From Paenibacillus sp. Root52 (GTDB lineage: Bacteria > Bacillota > Bacilli > Paenibacillales > Paenibacillaceae): a stretch of 64,000 bases of DNA. The stretch is taken from the NCBI RefSeq assembly GCF_001426865.1, contig NZ_LMFO01000023.1:372001-436000 (forward strand). Reading direction: 5' to 3'. Positions 39,389 to 49,417 of this stretch are shown here, in pieces. The translations under genes were made by a program, and so were the position numbers. The stretch's first letter is position 1; each line of letters begins with the position of its first letter. Under the pieces are notes generated by a model, which was not told the origin of the DNA, ran no database searches, and saw only the letters and a program-made list of their open reading frames with translations.

Positions 39389-41431
39389 CTACATAGCAGC
39401 GGCTTCTTCTCCCAGCGGCAGCGTGTAATACTGCGCCTGCTGCCCCTCATGCTGCTGGTATACAACGACCAGCAGCGTCCGGCCTTTCGCGGCAAGCGGG
39501 CTAGCGCCAGCAAGCACCCGCTCAAGCCGGAACGGAAGCACGTCCAATACGGCGTGCTTCTGCAGTTCTTTTTCGCCGAGACCAAGGTCGGCGAAATCAC
39601 GGGCACCCATGACCGTCTGTGCAGTCATGGCCGAGGTCATCGGCAACGCACGCGAAGCGTTGCCGTCCCCACTGTCCGCCGCTCCATCCGTGGCGGACTC
39701 AACCGCGTCGCGCGCTGCAAGCGCCGCAGCATCCCCGCCATCGCTGCCGATGATACCCGCCGCATCTGCGGCAGAGTCTTCCCCGGCAGCAGCCGAACTT
39801 CCCACAGCAGCACTGGCACCTGTGCCGCTGCTTTCCAGCCATGCCGAGCCTGCGGCACCGGCAACACGTGGCAGACGAACGTCTTCTGGACGTTCAGCCA
39901 GCGTTTTCATGTAACCCGCCCACTGGTCTTTCTGGAGTACGTCATCCCACCAGATTTTGCGTGGCTTGTACTTGTGTCCGAGGAAGTAGTCCAGCTTCAT
40001 CAGACCGAGCACAATATCCATATGCGGCGTATTCCGCGACTCTAGGAAGCTGTGCAGGCGGGTGAATAGATCCTCCAATTGGTGACCAATCTTCTGCCAG
40101 CCTTGCCCTTCCCAGTAATCCCCGAACGCTTGGAAGAAATCAAACGGCGAGTTGAACTCCTGCTCCATCAGATACTTCAGCGTATGATCCATCCGGTGTG
40201 CGTTCCAGTATTTCTCCAGCACATCCTCCAGACGCTTCAAGCGCACGATGTCGCTGAACGGCAACACATCACTGCCCAGAATCTCATACGGCGCGTGATC
40301 CATATAGGTATAGTTGTACTTCTCGGCATCGAGACGCAGCCCCGTACCGCGCAGCATTTTGAGGAATCCGAGCTGAAGCTCTTCAGGCCCCAGAGCGAAT
40401 ACATCGTTAAACGTCTTACGGAACGTATTGTAATCTTCCTCCGGTAGTCCGGCGATGAGATCCAGATGCTGGTCGATTTTGCCGCTGGCTTTCACCTTGT
40501 TCACCGTACGGCTCAGCTTGGTAAAGTTCTGACGGCGTTTCACCAATTCATTCGTTGGATCATTCGTGGACTGTACCCCGATTTCGAATCGGAACGTACC
40601 CGGCGGCGCATTCTCTGCCAGATAATCGAGTACCTCAGGACGCATGATGTCAGCGGTAATTTCAAACTGAAAAACCGTCCCCTGATGGTTCTCAATCAGG
40701 AATTTGAACATCTCCAGCGCGTAATCCCGCTTGATGTTGAACGTTCGGTCTACAAACTTGATCAGCTTCGCACCCTTCTCAATCAGGTACAGAATGTCCG
40801 ACTTCGTCCGTTCGATATCGTAATACCGCACGCCGACCTCAATACTGGATAGACAGAACTGACAGCTGAATGGACAACCACGACTCGTTTCAAAATAAAC
40901 AACCCGCTTCCCGAGATCCGGGATATCCTCTTCAAATCGATGCGGTGACGGCAGATCGTTCAGATCCGCCTTCGGGCGTCCTGGCATGAGAATGACCTCT
41001 TCCCCTTTGCGATACGCCAGTCCATAGACAAAGTGATACTTCTTACTGCCCGTAAGCTCCGTCAACAGCTGATGCAGCGTCTCTTCGCCTTCACCCATAA
41101 CGATGAAATCCACATTAGGAATCCGGTTCATCCAATATTCCGTGTCATAGGACACTTCCGGCCCGCCCAGCAAAATTTTCACCTCAGGCATAACCTTTTT
41201 CAGATTATCAATAACCTTAATCGTCTCTTCAATGTTCCAGATATAACACGAGAACCCAATGACGTCCGCACCACGTTGGTACAGATCAGACACAATATTC
41301 ATGACCGGGTCTTTAATCGTATACTCGGCGATATCAATATCAAAATCCTTCTCACTGTACGCCTTCAGACAACGCAAAGCCAGCGAGGTATGGATATACT
41401 TTGCATTTAATGTAGAAAGAATAACCTTCAT
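39389..41431 (-). CDS. B12-binding radical SAM protein (DUF4080 type)
   Basis: Predicted cobalamin-binding radical SAM enzyme of 680 residues. The B12-binding domain covers about 1-140 (MKVILSTLNAKYIHTSLALR, then GADVIGFSCYIWN and ILLGGPEVSYD). The radical SAM domain follows from about 175, with the 4Fe-4S cysteines in RGCPFSCQFCLSS. The C-terminal part is DUF4080-like. The substrate is unknown. Residues 522-594 are an Ala/Ser/Gly/Asp-rich, low-complexity insert, unusual for this family. The codons there are GC-rich, unlike the cassette array. This gene marks the start of normal chromosome. Confidence 0.85.
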   Translation of the reverse strand: MKVILSTLNAKYIHTSLALRCLKAYSEKDFDIDIAEYTIKDPVMNIVSDLYQRGADVIGFSCYIWNIEETIKVIDNLKKVMPEVKILLGGPEVSYDTEYWMNRIPNVDFIVMGEGEETLHQLLTELTGSKKYHFVYGLAYRKGEEVILMPGRPKADLNDLPSPHRFEEDIPDLGKRVVYFETSRGCPFSCQFCLSSIEVGVRYYDIERTKSDILYLIEKGAKLIKFVDRTFNIKRDYALEMFKFLIENHQGTVFQFEITADIMRPEVLDYLAENAPPGTFRFEIGVQSTNDPTNELVKRRQNFTKLSRTVNKVKASGKIDQHLDLIAGLPEEDYNTFRKTFNDVFALGPEELQLGFLKMLRGTGLRLDAEKYNYTYMDHAPYEILGSDVLPFSDIVRLKRLEDVLEKYWNAHRMDHTLKYLMEQEFNSPFDFFQAFGDYWEGQGWQKIGHQLEDLFTRLHSFLESRNTPHMDIVLGLMKLDYFLGHKYKPRKIWWDDVLQKDQWAGYMKTLAERPEDVRLPRVAGAAGSAWLESSGTGASAAVGSSAAAGEDSAADAAGIIGSDGGDAAALAARDAVESATDGAADSGDGNASRALPMTSAMTAQTVMGARDFADLGLGEKELQKHAVLDVLPFRLERVLAGASPLAAKGRTLLVVVYQQHEGQQAQYYTLPLGEEAAAM

Positions 41432-42059
41432 GGTTCACAACCTTTGCCTGGACACCCAGACCATATTTTTTTGGGAAAAGTAAAGCTCCACAGCCATCCA
41501 AGCCCATGCCTTCTCATAGAATAAGCCTGTACCGCTATCTACACCTTCGTTGCACTTGCACGACTAATTATACATATACTTCAGCTTCCATAGGTAACTA
41601 TTCCACATCTCATGGACATATCTGGAATTTGTCTTTCAAAGAGTGGACACGCTTTTTAAAAAGACACCCTTCTCTCAGCCTCATCCAACTACAACATATA
41701 GACCAGACAACAACGAATCAATCTACATATTGTACACCCTTTGGTTCATGCTCTCGAGCGACAATGTCCACCTTATGAAAGACAATCTTTCACCATTTGT
41801 CCATCACTCAGAGACTGAAATCGAATAACCAACTTAAATACAAACCCTGAACACCGAGCTTGATTACCAAACTCAAATACCAAACTCATTAACTTCTATG
41901 CCCGCTAGATCACTAGATCATGCAGTCATCCCTCATCCCCATGCTCATGCTCATACTGTTGCATTCTTTTGATTACTCATTTATCCACCGAAGCAATACC
42001 AGGAGTATTCATTTATCGATCCAGCAACTTGAGCAGTGTTCATCTACCAATCCAGCAAC
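41432..42059. other. Intergenic region, nothing recognised
   Basis: About 630 bp between the radical SAM gene start and the recQ stop. There are only short frames with no ribosome binding site or family resemblance. It must hold the promoter of the radical SAM gene. No RNA gene was recognised. Confidence 0.5.
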
Positions 42060-43940
42060 TTACTCATACTCGTAAAAGGCATCATCATCCGTATCAACCT
42101 CTTCGCCTGATTGTCTCTGGAAGAATTCCAAGAACGGTAATCCGTACTTACGATACTTGACCTCACCGACCCCTTTAATAGTCAGCATGTCACGTTCCGT
42201 CTTCGGACATACCACACTCATCTCGCGAAGTGTTGCATCATTGAAGATGATGTAAGACGGCACATGTTCCTTCGCCGCCAAGTCACGCCGGATTAAGCGT
42301 AGTTGCTCAAATACCGTTTCGTTAACCGCAGACGGCATCGCATCACGACCACGACGTCCACCATAGTTAGTACCCGAAGCTGTTGCAGCCGTCTTGCGCA
42401 CCACCCGTTGCATGACTTCACGCTGACCTTTGAGCACTTCCACCGCCAAAGGCTGCAAACGCACTACCGGATACTGCCCCTCGGACAGCATCAGATAACC
42501 TTCGGATACCATAACGTTAATAATCTCCGCAATTTCACGCTCCGTACGATTGCCCATCACACCGTATGTTGGCAGGGAATCGAAGCCGTAATCCAGCACC
42601 TTTTTGGCACGGGAACCTTTGAGCACCGAAGCGACCAGAGATACACCATACCGTTCGCGCATACGATGAATGCAACTGAATATTTTCTGTGCATCAATCG
42701 TCATATCTACCAGCTCGCGATCATCCGTACAGGAACTGCAGATGCCGCAAGGCTTGTCCTCATGTACCTCACCGAAGTAGTCCAACTGCGCACTGCGCAG
42801 ACAACGTGTTGTATAACAGTAATCCACCATCTGTTGCAGCTTCCGGTAATCATTTTGTTTCCGGTCACCCTCCATTGGATTCTGTTCAATCAGGAACTTC
42901 TGGGTGATAATGTCCTGTGCCCCGAATAACAATATGCACTGACTTGGATCTCCGTCCCGTCCAGCACGTCCGGCTTCCTGCACATATGCCTCCATATTCT
43001 TCGGCATGCTGTAATGCAGCACGTAACGCACGTTGGACTTATCAATCCCCATGCCGAAGGCATTCGTTGCCACCATCACGCGGATATCATCGTACAAAAA
43101 CTGCTCCTGGCTCTGAGCCCGATCATCGTCTGTCATACCTGCATGATAACGTCCTGCGGGCAAGCCTGCATGCAATAAACGTTGATGCAGGTCGTCCACG
43201 TCCTTACGGGTCGCGGCATATATAATACCTGGCTCACTCTCATGCTCGCGCGCGTAGTTCAGCACAAAATCCTTCTTGCTCTCACCGCGCAGCACGCTGA
43301 ACGCCAGATTATCCCGCCCAAGTCCGGTCACGTATGTCTGCGGATCCTGCAAACGCAGCAGCCGCAGAATATCGCCCATGACCTCGGGCGTTGCCGTCGC
43401 CGTAAAGGCCGCAACCACCGGCCGCTCCGGCAAACTGTCCACAAACGGCGCTACCGCCAGGTAGCTTGTCCGAAAATCATGACCCCACTGTGACACACAG
43501 TGTGCCTCATCCACAGCCACGCACGAGATGGGCAACTGCGCCATCTCATCGCGGAACCAATCCAGCTCCAGTCGCTCCGGCGCGACGTAGAGCAACTTCA
43601 GATCACCGCGCTGTGCTGCGCGGATGCGTTCATTCACTTCTTTGCCGCTTAACGTACTATTGATGTAAGCGGCGGCAATGCCAGCGGTCGTCAGCGCATC
43701 GACCTGATCCTTCATCAGTGATATGAGCGGGGAAACGACAAGCGTTAGCCCCGGATATAACAGAGCGGGAATCTGGTAACAGATGGATTTACCGCCCCCG
43801 GTTGGCATAATGCCCAGCGTATCCTCATATTCGAGCAGGCTGGATACGATTTTTTTCTGGCCCTCGCGGAAGTCGGGGTAACCATAATATTTTTGCAGGA
43901 GACCCTGCGCTTCTTCTAAAGTAGGTGCTTGCACACTCAT
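42060..43940 (-). CDS. recQ: ATP-dependent DNA helicase RecQ
   Basis: Superfamily 2 3'-5' DNA helicase of 626 residues. Motif I is GIMPTGGGKSICYQIPALL near residue 44, motif II is CVAVDEAHCVSQWGHDFR near 139, and motif VI is YVQEAGRAGRDGDPSQC. The RQC zinc-binding cysteines are in YTTRCLRSAQLDYFG and CGICSSCTD. A C-terminal HRDC domain follows at about 525-600 (SYIIFNDATLREMSVVCP). It acts in recombination and repair of stalled forks. Complete and of normal length. Confidence 0.95.
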   Translation of the reverse strand: MSVQAPTLEEAQGLLQKYYGYPDFREGQKKIVSSLLEYEDTLGIMPTGGGKSICYQIPALLYPGLTLVVSPLISLMKDQVDALTTAGIAAAYINSTLSGKEVNERIRAAQRGDLKLLYVAPERLELDWFRDEMAQLPISCVAVDEAHCVSQWGHDFRTSYLAVAPFVDSLPERPVVAAFTATATPEVMGDILRLLRLQDPQTYVTGLGRDNLAFSVLRGESKKDFVLNYAREHESEPGIIYAATRKDVDDLHQRLLHAGLPAGRYHAGMTDDDRAQSQEQFLYDDIRVMVATNAFGMGIDKSNVRYVLHYSMPKNMEAYVQEAGRAGRDGDPSQCILLFGAQDIITQKFLIEQNPMEGDRKQNDYRKLQQMVDYCYTTRCLRSAQLDYFGEVHEDKPCGICSSCTDDRELVDMTIDAQKIFSCIHRMRERYGVSLVASVLKGSRAKKVLDYGFDSLPTYGVMGNRTEREIAEIINVMVSEGYLMLSEGQYPVVRLQPLAVEVLKGQREVMQRVVRKTAATASGTNYGGRRGRDAMPSAVNETVFEQLRLIRRDLAAKEHVPSYIIFNDATLREMSVVCPKTERDMLTIKGVGEVKYRKYGLPFLEFFQRQSGEEVDTDDDAFYEYE

Positions 43941-44291
43941 GTAAAGACTCCTTACTTGTCACCGGTGTTCCTCCACCAGCTTGGTCCGATCCGATTCTGA
44001 CATCCGAACACGGCACCATTGCCGTATCCTTGACAACAAAATGGCGTTCTCATGACTTGTCCGTCAAGCAAAACGCCGCTCCCTTTAGTTTAACGGGACA
44101 GACCCGAATGAGCAACCGCGTTTTCATGTCTAACGAACTTTGGTATATAAAGACTGTTAAATAGGAATAGGAACCTTCTTTTAATACTGATTTATGTTAG
44201 GCACAACTACGGCTCAAGATCCATCCCAAGCAGCAATTCAGTTCAGGCGCAGTGAACATCCATGCCCAGTTAATCTTTTCCACCCAAATAA
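43941..44291. other. Intergenic region, nothing recognised
   Basis: Between the start of recQ and the terminator of the ABC transporter operon. It should contain the recQ promoter. A short ORF at 43925 is not supported. No RNA gene was recognised. Confidence 0.4.
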
Positions 44292-44328
44292 AACAACCGT
44301 CCTGTCTTCATTAGACAAAACGATTGTT
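44292..44328 (-). terminator. Terminator of the ABC exporter operon
   Basis: On the minus strand aacaatcgttttgtct and agacaggacggttgtt pair fully if G-U pairs are allowed, around a 5-nt loop, followed by TTATTT. It lies about 17 nt after the stop codon of the ABC gene. Confidence 0.75.
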
Positions 44329-44345
44329 CTCTAATTCACCATCAG

Positions 44346-46556
44346 TTACGAATTCTTACCATTCATGTGATAATACAACCCTTTGCTTTCCATCAGCTGC
44401 TCATGCGTTCCATCTTCAACAATTCGACCTTGATCCATCACGAGAATGCGGGAACACTGCTGAGCAACCTCCATTCGATGAGTAACAAGTAATCCTATTT
44501 TGCCTTTCATAAAGGTTAACAGATGCTTCATTACATGATGCTCTGTCTGCACATCAAGTGATGATGTTGGCTCGTCTAGAATATACACATCAGATGTTCT
44601 TAAGAACAGTCTGGCCAGCGATAGTCGTTGCTGCTGACCTCCAGATAGATTGGCACCTTTTTCTTGCATGAGTGCTTCATACTGTCCTTCTTGTGCCTCA
44701 ATAAATTCATCTAAACCTGCTTGCTCTGCTGCAAGCTTTACCTTATCCAATGCAACGTCTCTTCCCAGCCGAATATTCTCTGCCATTGTTCCTGTAAAAA
44801 AAGTCGGTGTCTGCGGCATATACGTCACAGTGGATTGGCTATCCCTAGCCAAATATTGCGTAACTTCCTTATTATGCAACATTACGTTCCCAGTTGTAGG
44901 CTCAATCAGCCCTGCACATACCTGACATAATGTAGATTTGCCTGCACCACTGGCACCAACAACAGCAACGAGTTCACCAGGAACCAGATTCAGCGTAATC
45001 TGCTCCAGAATGGCCCGTCCGCTTTCTTCATCCGATACCGTAACCTGTCTGAGCCGAAGCATAACAAGTTCGTTATCTTGATTTTTTATCTGATGTGCTG
45101 TTTGCTTTGCAATCCCTTGTTCATGAGATAGAGCTCCCCATGGTGATTGCTTTTCTGCATTCTTTGGCTCATGTTTGTGTCGTTCTGAATCTCCTACCGC
45201 ATCTAACGTTTTATTTAAGTTATTCTCCAGTGTTTTATCTAATACTTGATCTGGTACTTTCTCCGTTGCTACATCCAGTGTTTCATCAAATTTTATGTTT
45301 TGTAAAACACCCCGTACCTGTGCATTCGTTTCCTGAATCTCCTTAGACGCATCCATTTTCTTCGCCATCTTATCCGCTCGCTCCAGCCATGCTGAGATAC
45401 GCCCAAATGCACCCACACTGGACTGCATCTGACTCCACTGGCTGGATAGACCGAGTACAGGCCACACCACGAGTTCGAACAGTAAACTACTTGCCACAAC
45501 CATACCGGGAGACAAAGTCCCCCTCGCTGCTGACAACGCAATAAGGAACAATGCTGCCAGTTGAGCCAAACCAAACACTGCCATCGCCACATTGTCTGAC
45601 ATGCTCAACATCATCTGCAGCTTCGCCTGAACCCGATTCAGCGATTGCTGTTGGGTTCGAAAACGTGTTAGAAACCATGGTGCAGCATGATACGTCTGAA
45701 TTACCGGTATGCCCTCCACATATTGTTGAATCTGTTGCTGTGACTCACCTTCTCGTGATTCAACCTCATCGGATAGACGTACAATCCGCTCATCGTACAA
45801 CCTCGCCGTAAACCAGATTGCGGCTGCACTAATGAGAGCGATAACCGCAACCCATGCATCTGCACGGTACAAGTATCCTAGCGATAGCGCAATAATGAAC
45901 ACAACGGTAACACCCTCCGCAATGGCTTCCACCACTTCTGCACCATGCTTGGTGTCTTCCTTAATACGAAGCATCACATCCCCAGACTTCTGCCTGCGAA
46001 CCCATGCATAGGGCATTCGATTCAACAGCTTCAGAAGATCCATGGACATGTCTCGGTGCATCGACTCCTTGAGCCATACCAGCACATAACGATGCATCGC
46101 CAGCAATACGATAAATCCGCCCAGAATGGCAACGAAAATTATCGCAGTACTGTTCAGACGCTGCTGTCCACCATCTTGGATGGCATCTACGAAGAATCCT
46201 TGTACAAAAGCAAGTCCCCAATCAAAGACAGCATCTGCTGCGATAAAAATAAGTAAAATCGCCACAGCCAATCCATAAGGCTTCATCCAGCGGTAAATAA
46301 CAGGCCACACTGCGGCAAGCGAAGCCACTTTCTTCTCATCTTGCTCTTCGGCTTGCTTATCCTCTCGCTCATGTGGGATATAAATCTCGTTCTTCACATC
46401 ACCTTCATTTATCGTATCATTTTCGTTCGTATGATTTACTCTCATTCCATCCGCTGTAATCATCTCACGATTGATCTCCGTCCCCTTGCTGCCATCGGCA
46501 TGTACCGTATCTACCGTATCCTCGTTCTTGATATGTTTGTTATTCTTGCTACTCAT
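44346..46556 (-). CDS. ABC exporter subunit, TMD-NBD (736 aa)
   Basis: Half-transporter with a six-helix membrane domain (about residues 85-390) and an ATPase domain (about 490-730). NBD motifs: Walker A VVGASGAGKSTLCQV, signature NLSGGQQQRLSLARL, Walker B VYILDEPTSSLD, and the H-loop in LLVTHRMEVA. It has an unusual hydrophilic N-terminal extension of about 80 residues (KGTEINREMITADGMRVNHT) and a charged linker of about 90 residues between the domains. It lies 38 nt after the partner gene, so the two likely form a heterodimer. The substrate is unknown. Confidence 0.9.
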   Translation of the reverse strand: MSSKNNKHIKNEDTVDTVHADGSKGTEINREMITADGMRVNHTNENDTINEGDVKNEIYIPHEREDKQAEEQDEKKVASLAAVWPVIYRWMKPYGLAVAILLIFIAADAVFDWGLAFVQGFFVDAIQDGGQQRLNSTAIIFVAILGGFIVLLAMHRYVLVWLKESMHRDMSMDLLKLLNRMPYAWVRRQKSGDVMLRIKEDTKHGAEVVEAIAEGVTVVFIIALSLGYLYRADAWVAVIALISAAAIWFTARLYDERIVRLSDEVESREGESQQQIQQYVEGIPVIQTYHAAPWFLTRFRTQQQSLNRVQAKLQMMLSMSDNVAMAVFGLAQLAALFLIALSAARGTLSPGMVVASSLLFELVVWPVLGLSSQWSQMQSSVGAFGRISAWLERADKMAKKMDASKEIQETNAQVRGVLQNIKFDETLDVATEKVPDQVLDKTLENNLNKTLDAVGDSERHKHEPKNAEKQSPWGALSHEQGIAKQTAHQIKNQDNELVMLRLRQVTVSDEESGRAILEQITLNLVPGELVAVVGASGAGKSTLCQVCAGLIEPTTGNVMLHNKEVTQYLARDSQSTVTYMPQTPTFFTGTMAENIRLGRDVALDKVKLAAEQAGLDEFIEAQEGQYEALMQEKGANLSGGQQQRLSLARLFLRTSDVYILDEPTSSLDVQTEHHVMKHLLTFMKGKIGLLVTHRMEVAQQCSRILVMDQGRIVEDGTHEQLMESKGLYYHMNGKNS

Positions 46557-46594
46557 GGTGTTCCTCCAATCTCACTTCCGCACCCAAATGTGAT

Positions 46595-48394
46595 TCAATT
46601 GCCTACTGCACTCTGCTCCGTAATATAGCTTCGATATCCATTCGGACGATTCAGCAGCTCATGATGTGTGCCCACATCTTGGATGCGCCCCTTCTGGATA
46701 TAGATGACCTGATCTGCCCGTTCAATCAATGACAATCGGTGGGTAACCGCAATAATCGTCGTGCCTTGTTCTGTTGTCATCCGGCTCATTAGACGATTCA
46801 ACTGCTGCTCATGCCATGGATCTTGAGATGATGTTGGTTCATCCAGTAATAAAATATCCGGGCTTCTAAGAACCGCTCTCGCTAAACTAATCCGTTGGAG
46901 CTCCCCGCCAGACATCGAGCCACCTTGTGGCTGAAGCTCGGTCTTATAACCGAATGACTGACGCATAATGGCGTCATGTGCATGTGTCATTTGCGCTGCA
47001 GCCTCTACTTGAACCGTCGTTACTCCTTCTTGTCCAAAAACGATATTTTCTTCCACCGTGCCTGTGAAAATAAAGGCTTGTTGCGGAACGTATACCTGAT
47101 GCACCTGGTCTGTCTGTGCAGAGCCAGTAACTTGTATTGCACCTTCGTTAGGAGCATACAACCCGGTTAACAATTTCAATAAAGTCGTTTTGCCACACCC
47201 ACTAGATCCTGTAATGACAGTGAGTTTGCCTTGCGTAGCTGTAAATGAAATATCCGATAATACTTCTTCCTGCTCCGCATACCTGAAGGAAACATGCTGT
47301 ACAACTATGTTGTGCGGCGTAACTTGTTCAGCCAACTGATCTGAACGTAATTCAGGATGTACGTATGTATTGGTTTCAAAAGTGGATGCCATTGGCTCAT
47401 CTGTTCCAGCGTTCTTTTTATCCAAATCTAATACTTCAAAGATTCGTGACGCATGAGAGGCTGAGCTGATAAAGTCATTCCATAACCCTGAGAGTGATTC
47501 GATCGGACGTGTTAACTGACTGCTTGCAACCAGAAAAGCCGCCAGCCCGCCCACATCCATATGTCCATTCAACACCTGCATTCCACCCAGATAGAGAATT
47601 AGGATCATCCCTCCATACGTGGAGATTCGTCCAGCTGCCTCTGAGAGACGTTGCAACACAGATACCGACATTGTCTGTCTGAACACTCGATTCATTCGTT
47701 CCTTATAATGATGCTGCACATATCCCGCGAGTCCGTAGCTACGAATCTCAACAGGAGCTTGTATAATCTCAGTCAACATTTCATCTCTTGCTGCTGCACT
47801 AGCGTTCAATAGATCATGTTGACGTTGTAAATGTCTGCCTAACCCCACCGTTATAAGTGGGTAGATTAACGTAAATGCAATAACAGCCAATGACAACGGC
47901 AGGTTCACCCAACTGAAATAAGCAAAGGCGAGAATGAGTTGAATGATATTTTTGGCCAGTTCAATACCATGTTGGTTGATCCCTTTCTGAGCTTCTTTAG
48001 CAGACGTCCAGACTCTAGCCGTAAGATCACCTGTGTGATAATGTGTCAAATCTCGTGTCTCGGTGTTGCCAAGAGATGAGAGTAATAGAGTCTGTACAGA
48101 TAAGAGTGATTTTTGCTGGAACAATGTCTCGACCCACGTCATGAATGCGGTTACAAATATACGCAATACCACAATGGTTGCACCTATAATTAGACCGGAA
48201 TAGATTAACGAAACCTGTGACTCCGTCGCTCCCTTAACCAATCTTCGGATGGATTCCAAATAACCGACCTCAATTAAGGAAGCCGTAAAGGCTGCAAACA
48301 GTAATAGGATGATGAACATGCGATATCGTCCTGTTAATTTCCACAAACGAATCATCATACTTCGTGTGGTATAAGTTCTTTTTTGGGTAATCAT
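46595..48394 (-). CDS. ABC exporter subunit, TMD-NBD (599 aa)
   Basis: First gene of a two-gene exporter operon. The membrane domain is at about residues 15-320. The NBD has Walker A VITGSSGCGKTTLLKLL, signature MSGGELQRISLARAVL, Walker B ILLLDEPTSSQD (Q where L is usual) and the H-loop in IAVTHRLSL. The normal signature and Glu after Walker B suggest a competent ATPase. The arrangement with the downstream subunit is of the CydDC or lipid/drug-exporter type; which of these cannot be told. Confidence 0.9.
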   Translation of the reverse strand: MITQKRTYTTRSMMIRLWKLTGRYRMFIILLLFAAFTASLIEVGYLESIRRLVKGATESQVSLIYSGLIIGATIVVLRIFVTAFMTWVETLFQQKSLLSVQTLLLSSLGNTETRDLTHYHTGDLTARVWTSAKEAQKGINQHGIELAKNIIQLILAFAYFSWVNLPLSLAVIAFTLIYPLITVGLGRHLQRQHDLLNASAAARDEMLTEIIQAPVEIRSYGLAGYVQHHYKERMNRVFRQTMSVSVLQRLSEAAGRISTYGGMILILYLGGMQVLNGHMDVGGLAAFLVASSQLTRPIESLSGLWNDFISSASHASRIFEVLDLDKKNAGTDEPMASTFETNTYVHPELRSDQLAEQVTPHNIVVQHVSFRYAEQEEVLSDISFTATQGKLTVITGSSGCGKTTLLKLLTGLYAPNEGAIQVTGSAQTDQVHQVYVPQQAFIFTGTVEENIVFGQEGVTTVQVEAAAQMTHAHDAIMRQSFGYKTELQPQGGSMSGGELQRISLARAVLRSPDILLLDEPTSSQDPWHEQQLNRLMSRMTTEQGTTIIAVTHRLSLIERADQVIYIQKGRIQDVGTHHELLNRPNGYRSYITEQSAVGN

Positions 48395-48508
48395 AGAACG
48401 TTTCTCCGATCTTGTTGTTAGTTAAGCTCTTCGCTATGATATCATTGAAGATAAGGAAAAAATGAACATTTATTGCTATAACTACTTGAACCTATGAGGG
48501 AGATTCCG
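48395..48508. promoter_or_regulatory. Divergent promoter region of ABC operon and AraC gene
   Basis: The 114 nt between the minus-strand ABC start and the plus-strand AraC start must hold both promoters. No near-consensus pair of boxes stands out. The position suggests that the AraC-type regulator controls the exporter. Confidence 0.45.
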
Positions 48509-49402
48509 ATGCAACAAGATCTACTAGAAACTTTTGATATGTTATTTGACTATATTGAGACTCATATTCAAGAAAAACTGTCCCTCGATCAACTCGCTGC
48601 AATTGCTCATATATCTAAGTTCCATCTGCATCGGATGTTCAAACATCTTAGCGGTCAACTTCCGGGGGAATATATCCGTGCTCGCAAACTCGCTCGTAGC
48701 TTGGAGCAACTCGTTGATCGGAACTGGAAGATTATCGATATCAGTGCACACTATGCATTTGAATATGAACAGTCCTACATACGGGCATTCAAGCAAGCTT
48801 TTGGCATCACGCCATTACAATACCGCAAGCAAGGAGCTCATGATCTCCAGATTACGGCTCGCCTAACGACAGCAATGATCACCTCTCTTCCGCACGGCTA
48901 TGTGCTGAGTCCAACTTATGTACGGAAGCCCGCCATGAAGCTCGTCGGTCAGCAACGCAGCATACGGTACATTGACAATGAGACCTATTATGAGGCTACG
49001 ACAGCAGGAAACACCTTCATAGAGGAGCATTTTGCAACGATACCCGATGCGGTGCATCCTGGCGTTTACATTGGTTTCACCCGTGAAATCGATAATGATC
49101 ATAGTATCTATCAGCCTTCTGTTGAAGTGAGTACGTTTGATCATGCTCCTGCGGGTTTGGATCAGATCGAGGTACCAGCCAGTCAATATGCGGTTTTCAA
49201 GTTCATCTGTGACTTTCATTCCAGCCTAATTAACATTGATCATCTAGACAGTGTCTGGACCTTTATTGATGAATATTGGCAGAGTCGTTCGGGATATGCC
49301 AAGCGTGATTCGTATTACTTTGAATGGGTGGATGGTCATCTGGCGGAGGAGAACTACGGAGAATTGGATATCTACATTCCGGCACAGCAGATATTGGATT
49401 AA
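48509..49402 (+). CDS. AraC family regulator with GyrI-like effector domain
   Basis: Transcription activator of 297 residues. Two helix-turn-helix motifs lie at the N-terminus (LSLDQLAAIAHISKFHLHRM, then IIDISAHYAFEYEQSYIRAF), as in the MarA/Rob/SoxS arrangement. A GyrI-like small-molecule-binding domain follows from about residue 130 (KPAMKLVGQQRSIRY, AGLDQIEVPASQYAVFKF). ATG 48509 is chosen because GAGGGAGA precedes it. It is divergent from the exporter operon. It probably senses a drug or cationic compound and induces the exporter, which is an inference. Confidence 0.85.
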   Translation: MQQDLLETFDMLFDYIETHIQEKLSLDQLAAIAHISKFHLHRMFKHLSGQLPGEYIRARKLARSLEQLVDRNWKIIDISAHYAFEYEQSYIRAFKQAFGITPLQYRKQGAHDLQITARLTTAMITSLPHGYVLSPTYVRKPAMKLVGQQRSIRYIDNETYYEATTAGNTFIEEHFATIPDAVHPGVYIGFTREIDNDHSIYQPSVEVSTFDHAPAGLDQIEVPASQYAVFKFICDFHSSLINIDHLDSVWTFIDEYWQSRSGYAKRDSYYFEWVDGHLAEENYGELDIYIPAQQILD

Positions 49403-49417
49403 AGGAGGCTCACCTTA

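Noticed and set aside
39449..40045. Long plus-strand frames opposite the radical SAM gene
   Set aside because: They are shadows of a GC-rich coding sequence on the other strand, with no start signals.
41506..41778. 90-codon ORF between the radical SAM and recQ genes
   Set aside because: No ribosome binding site, His/Thr-rich random-looking translation and no resemblance to a known protein.
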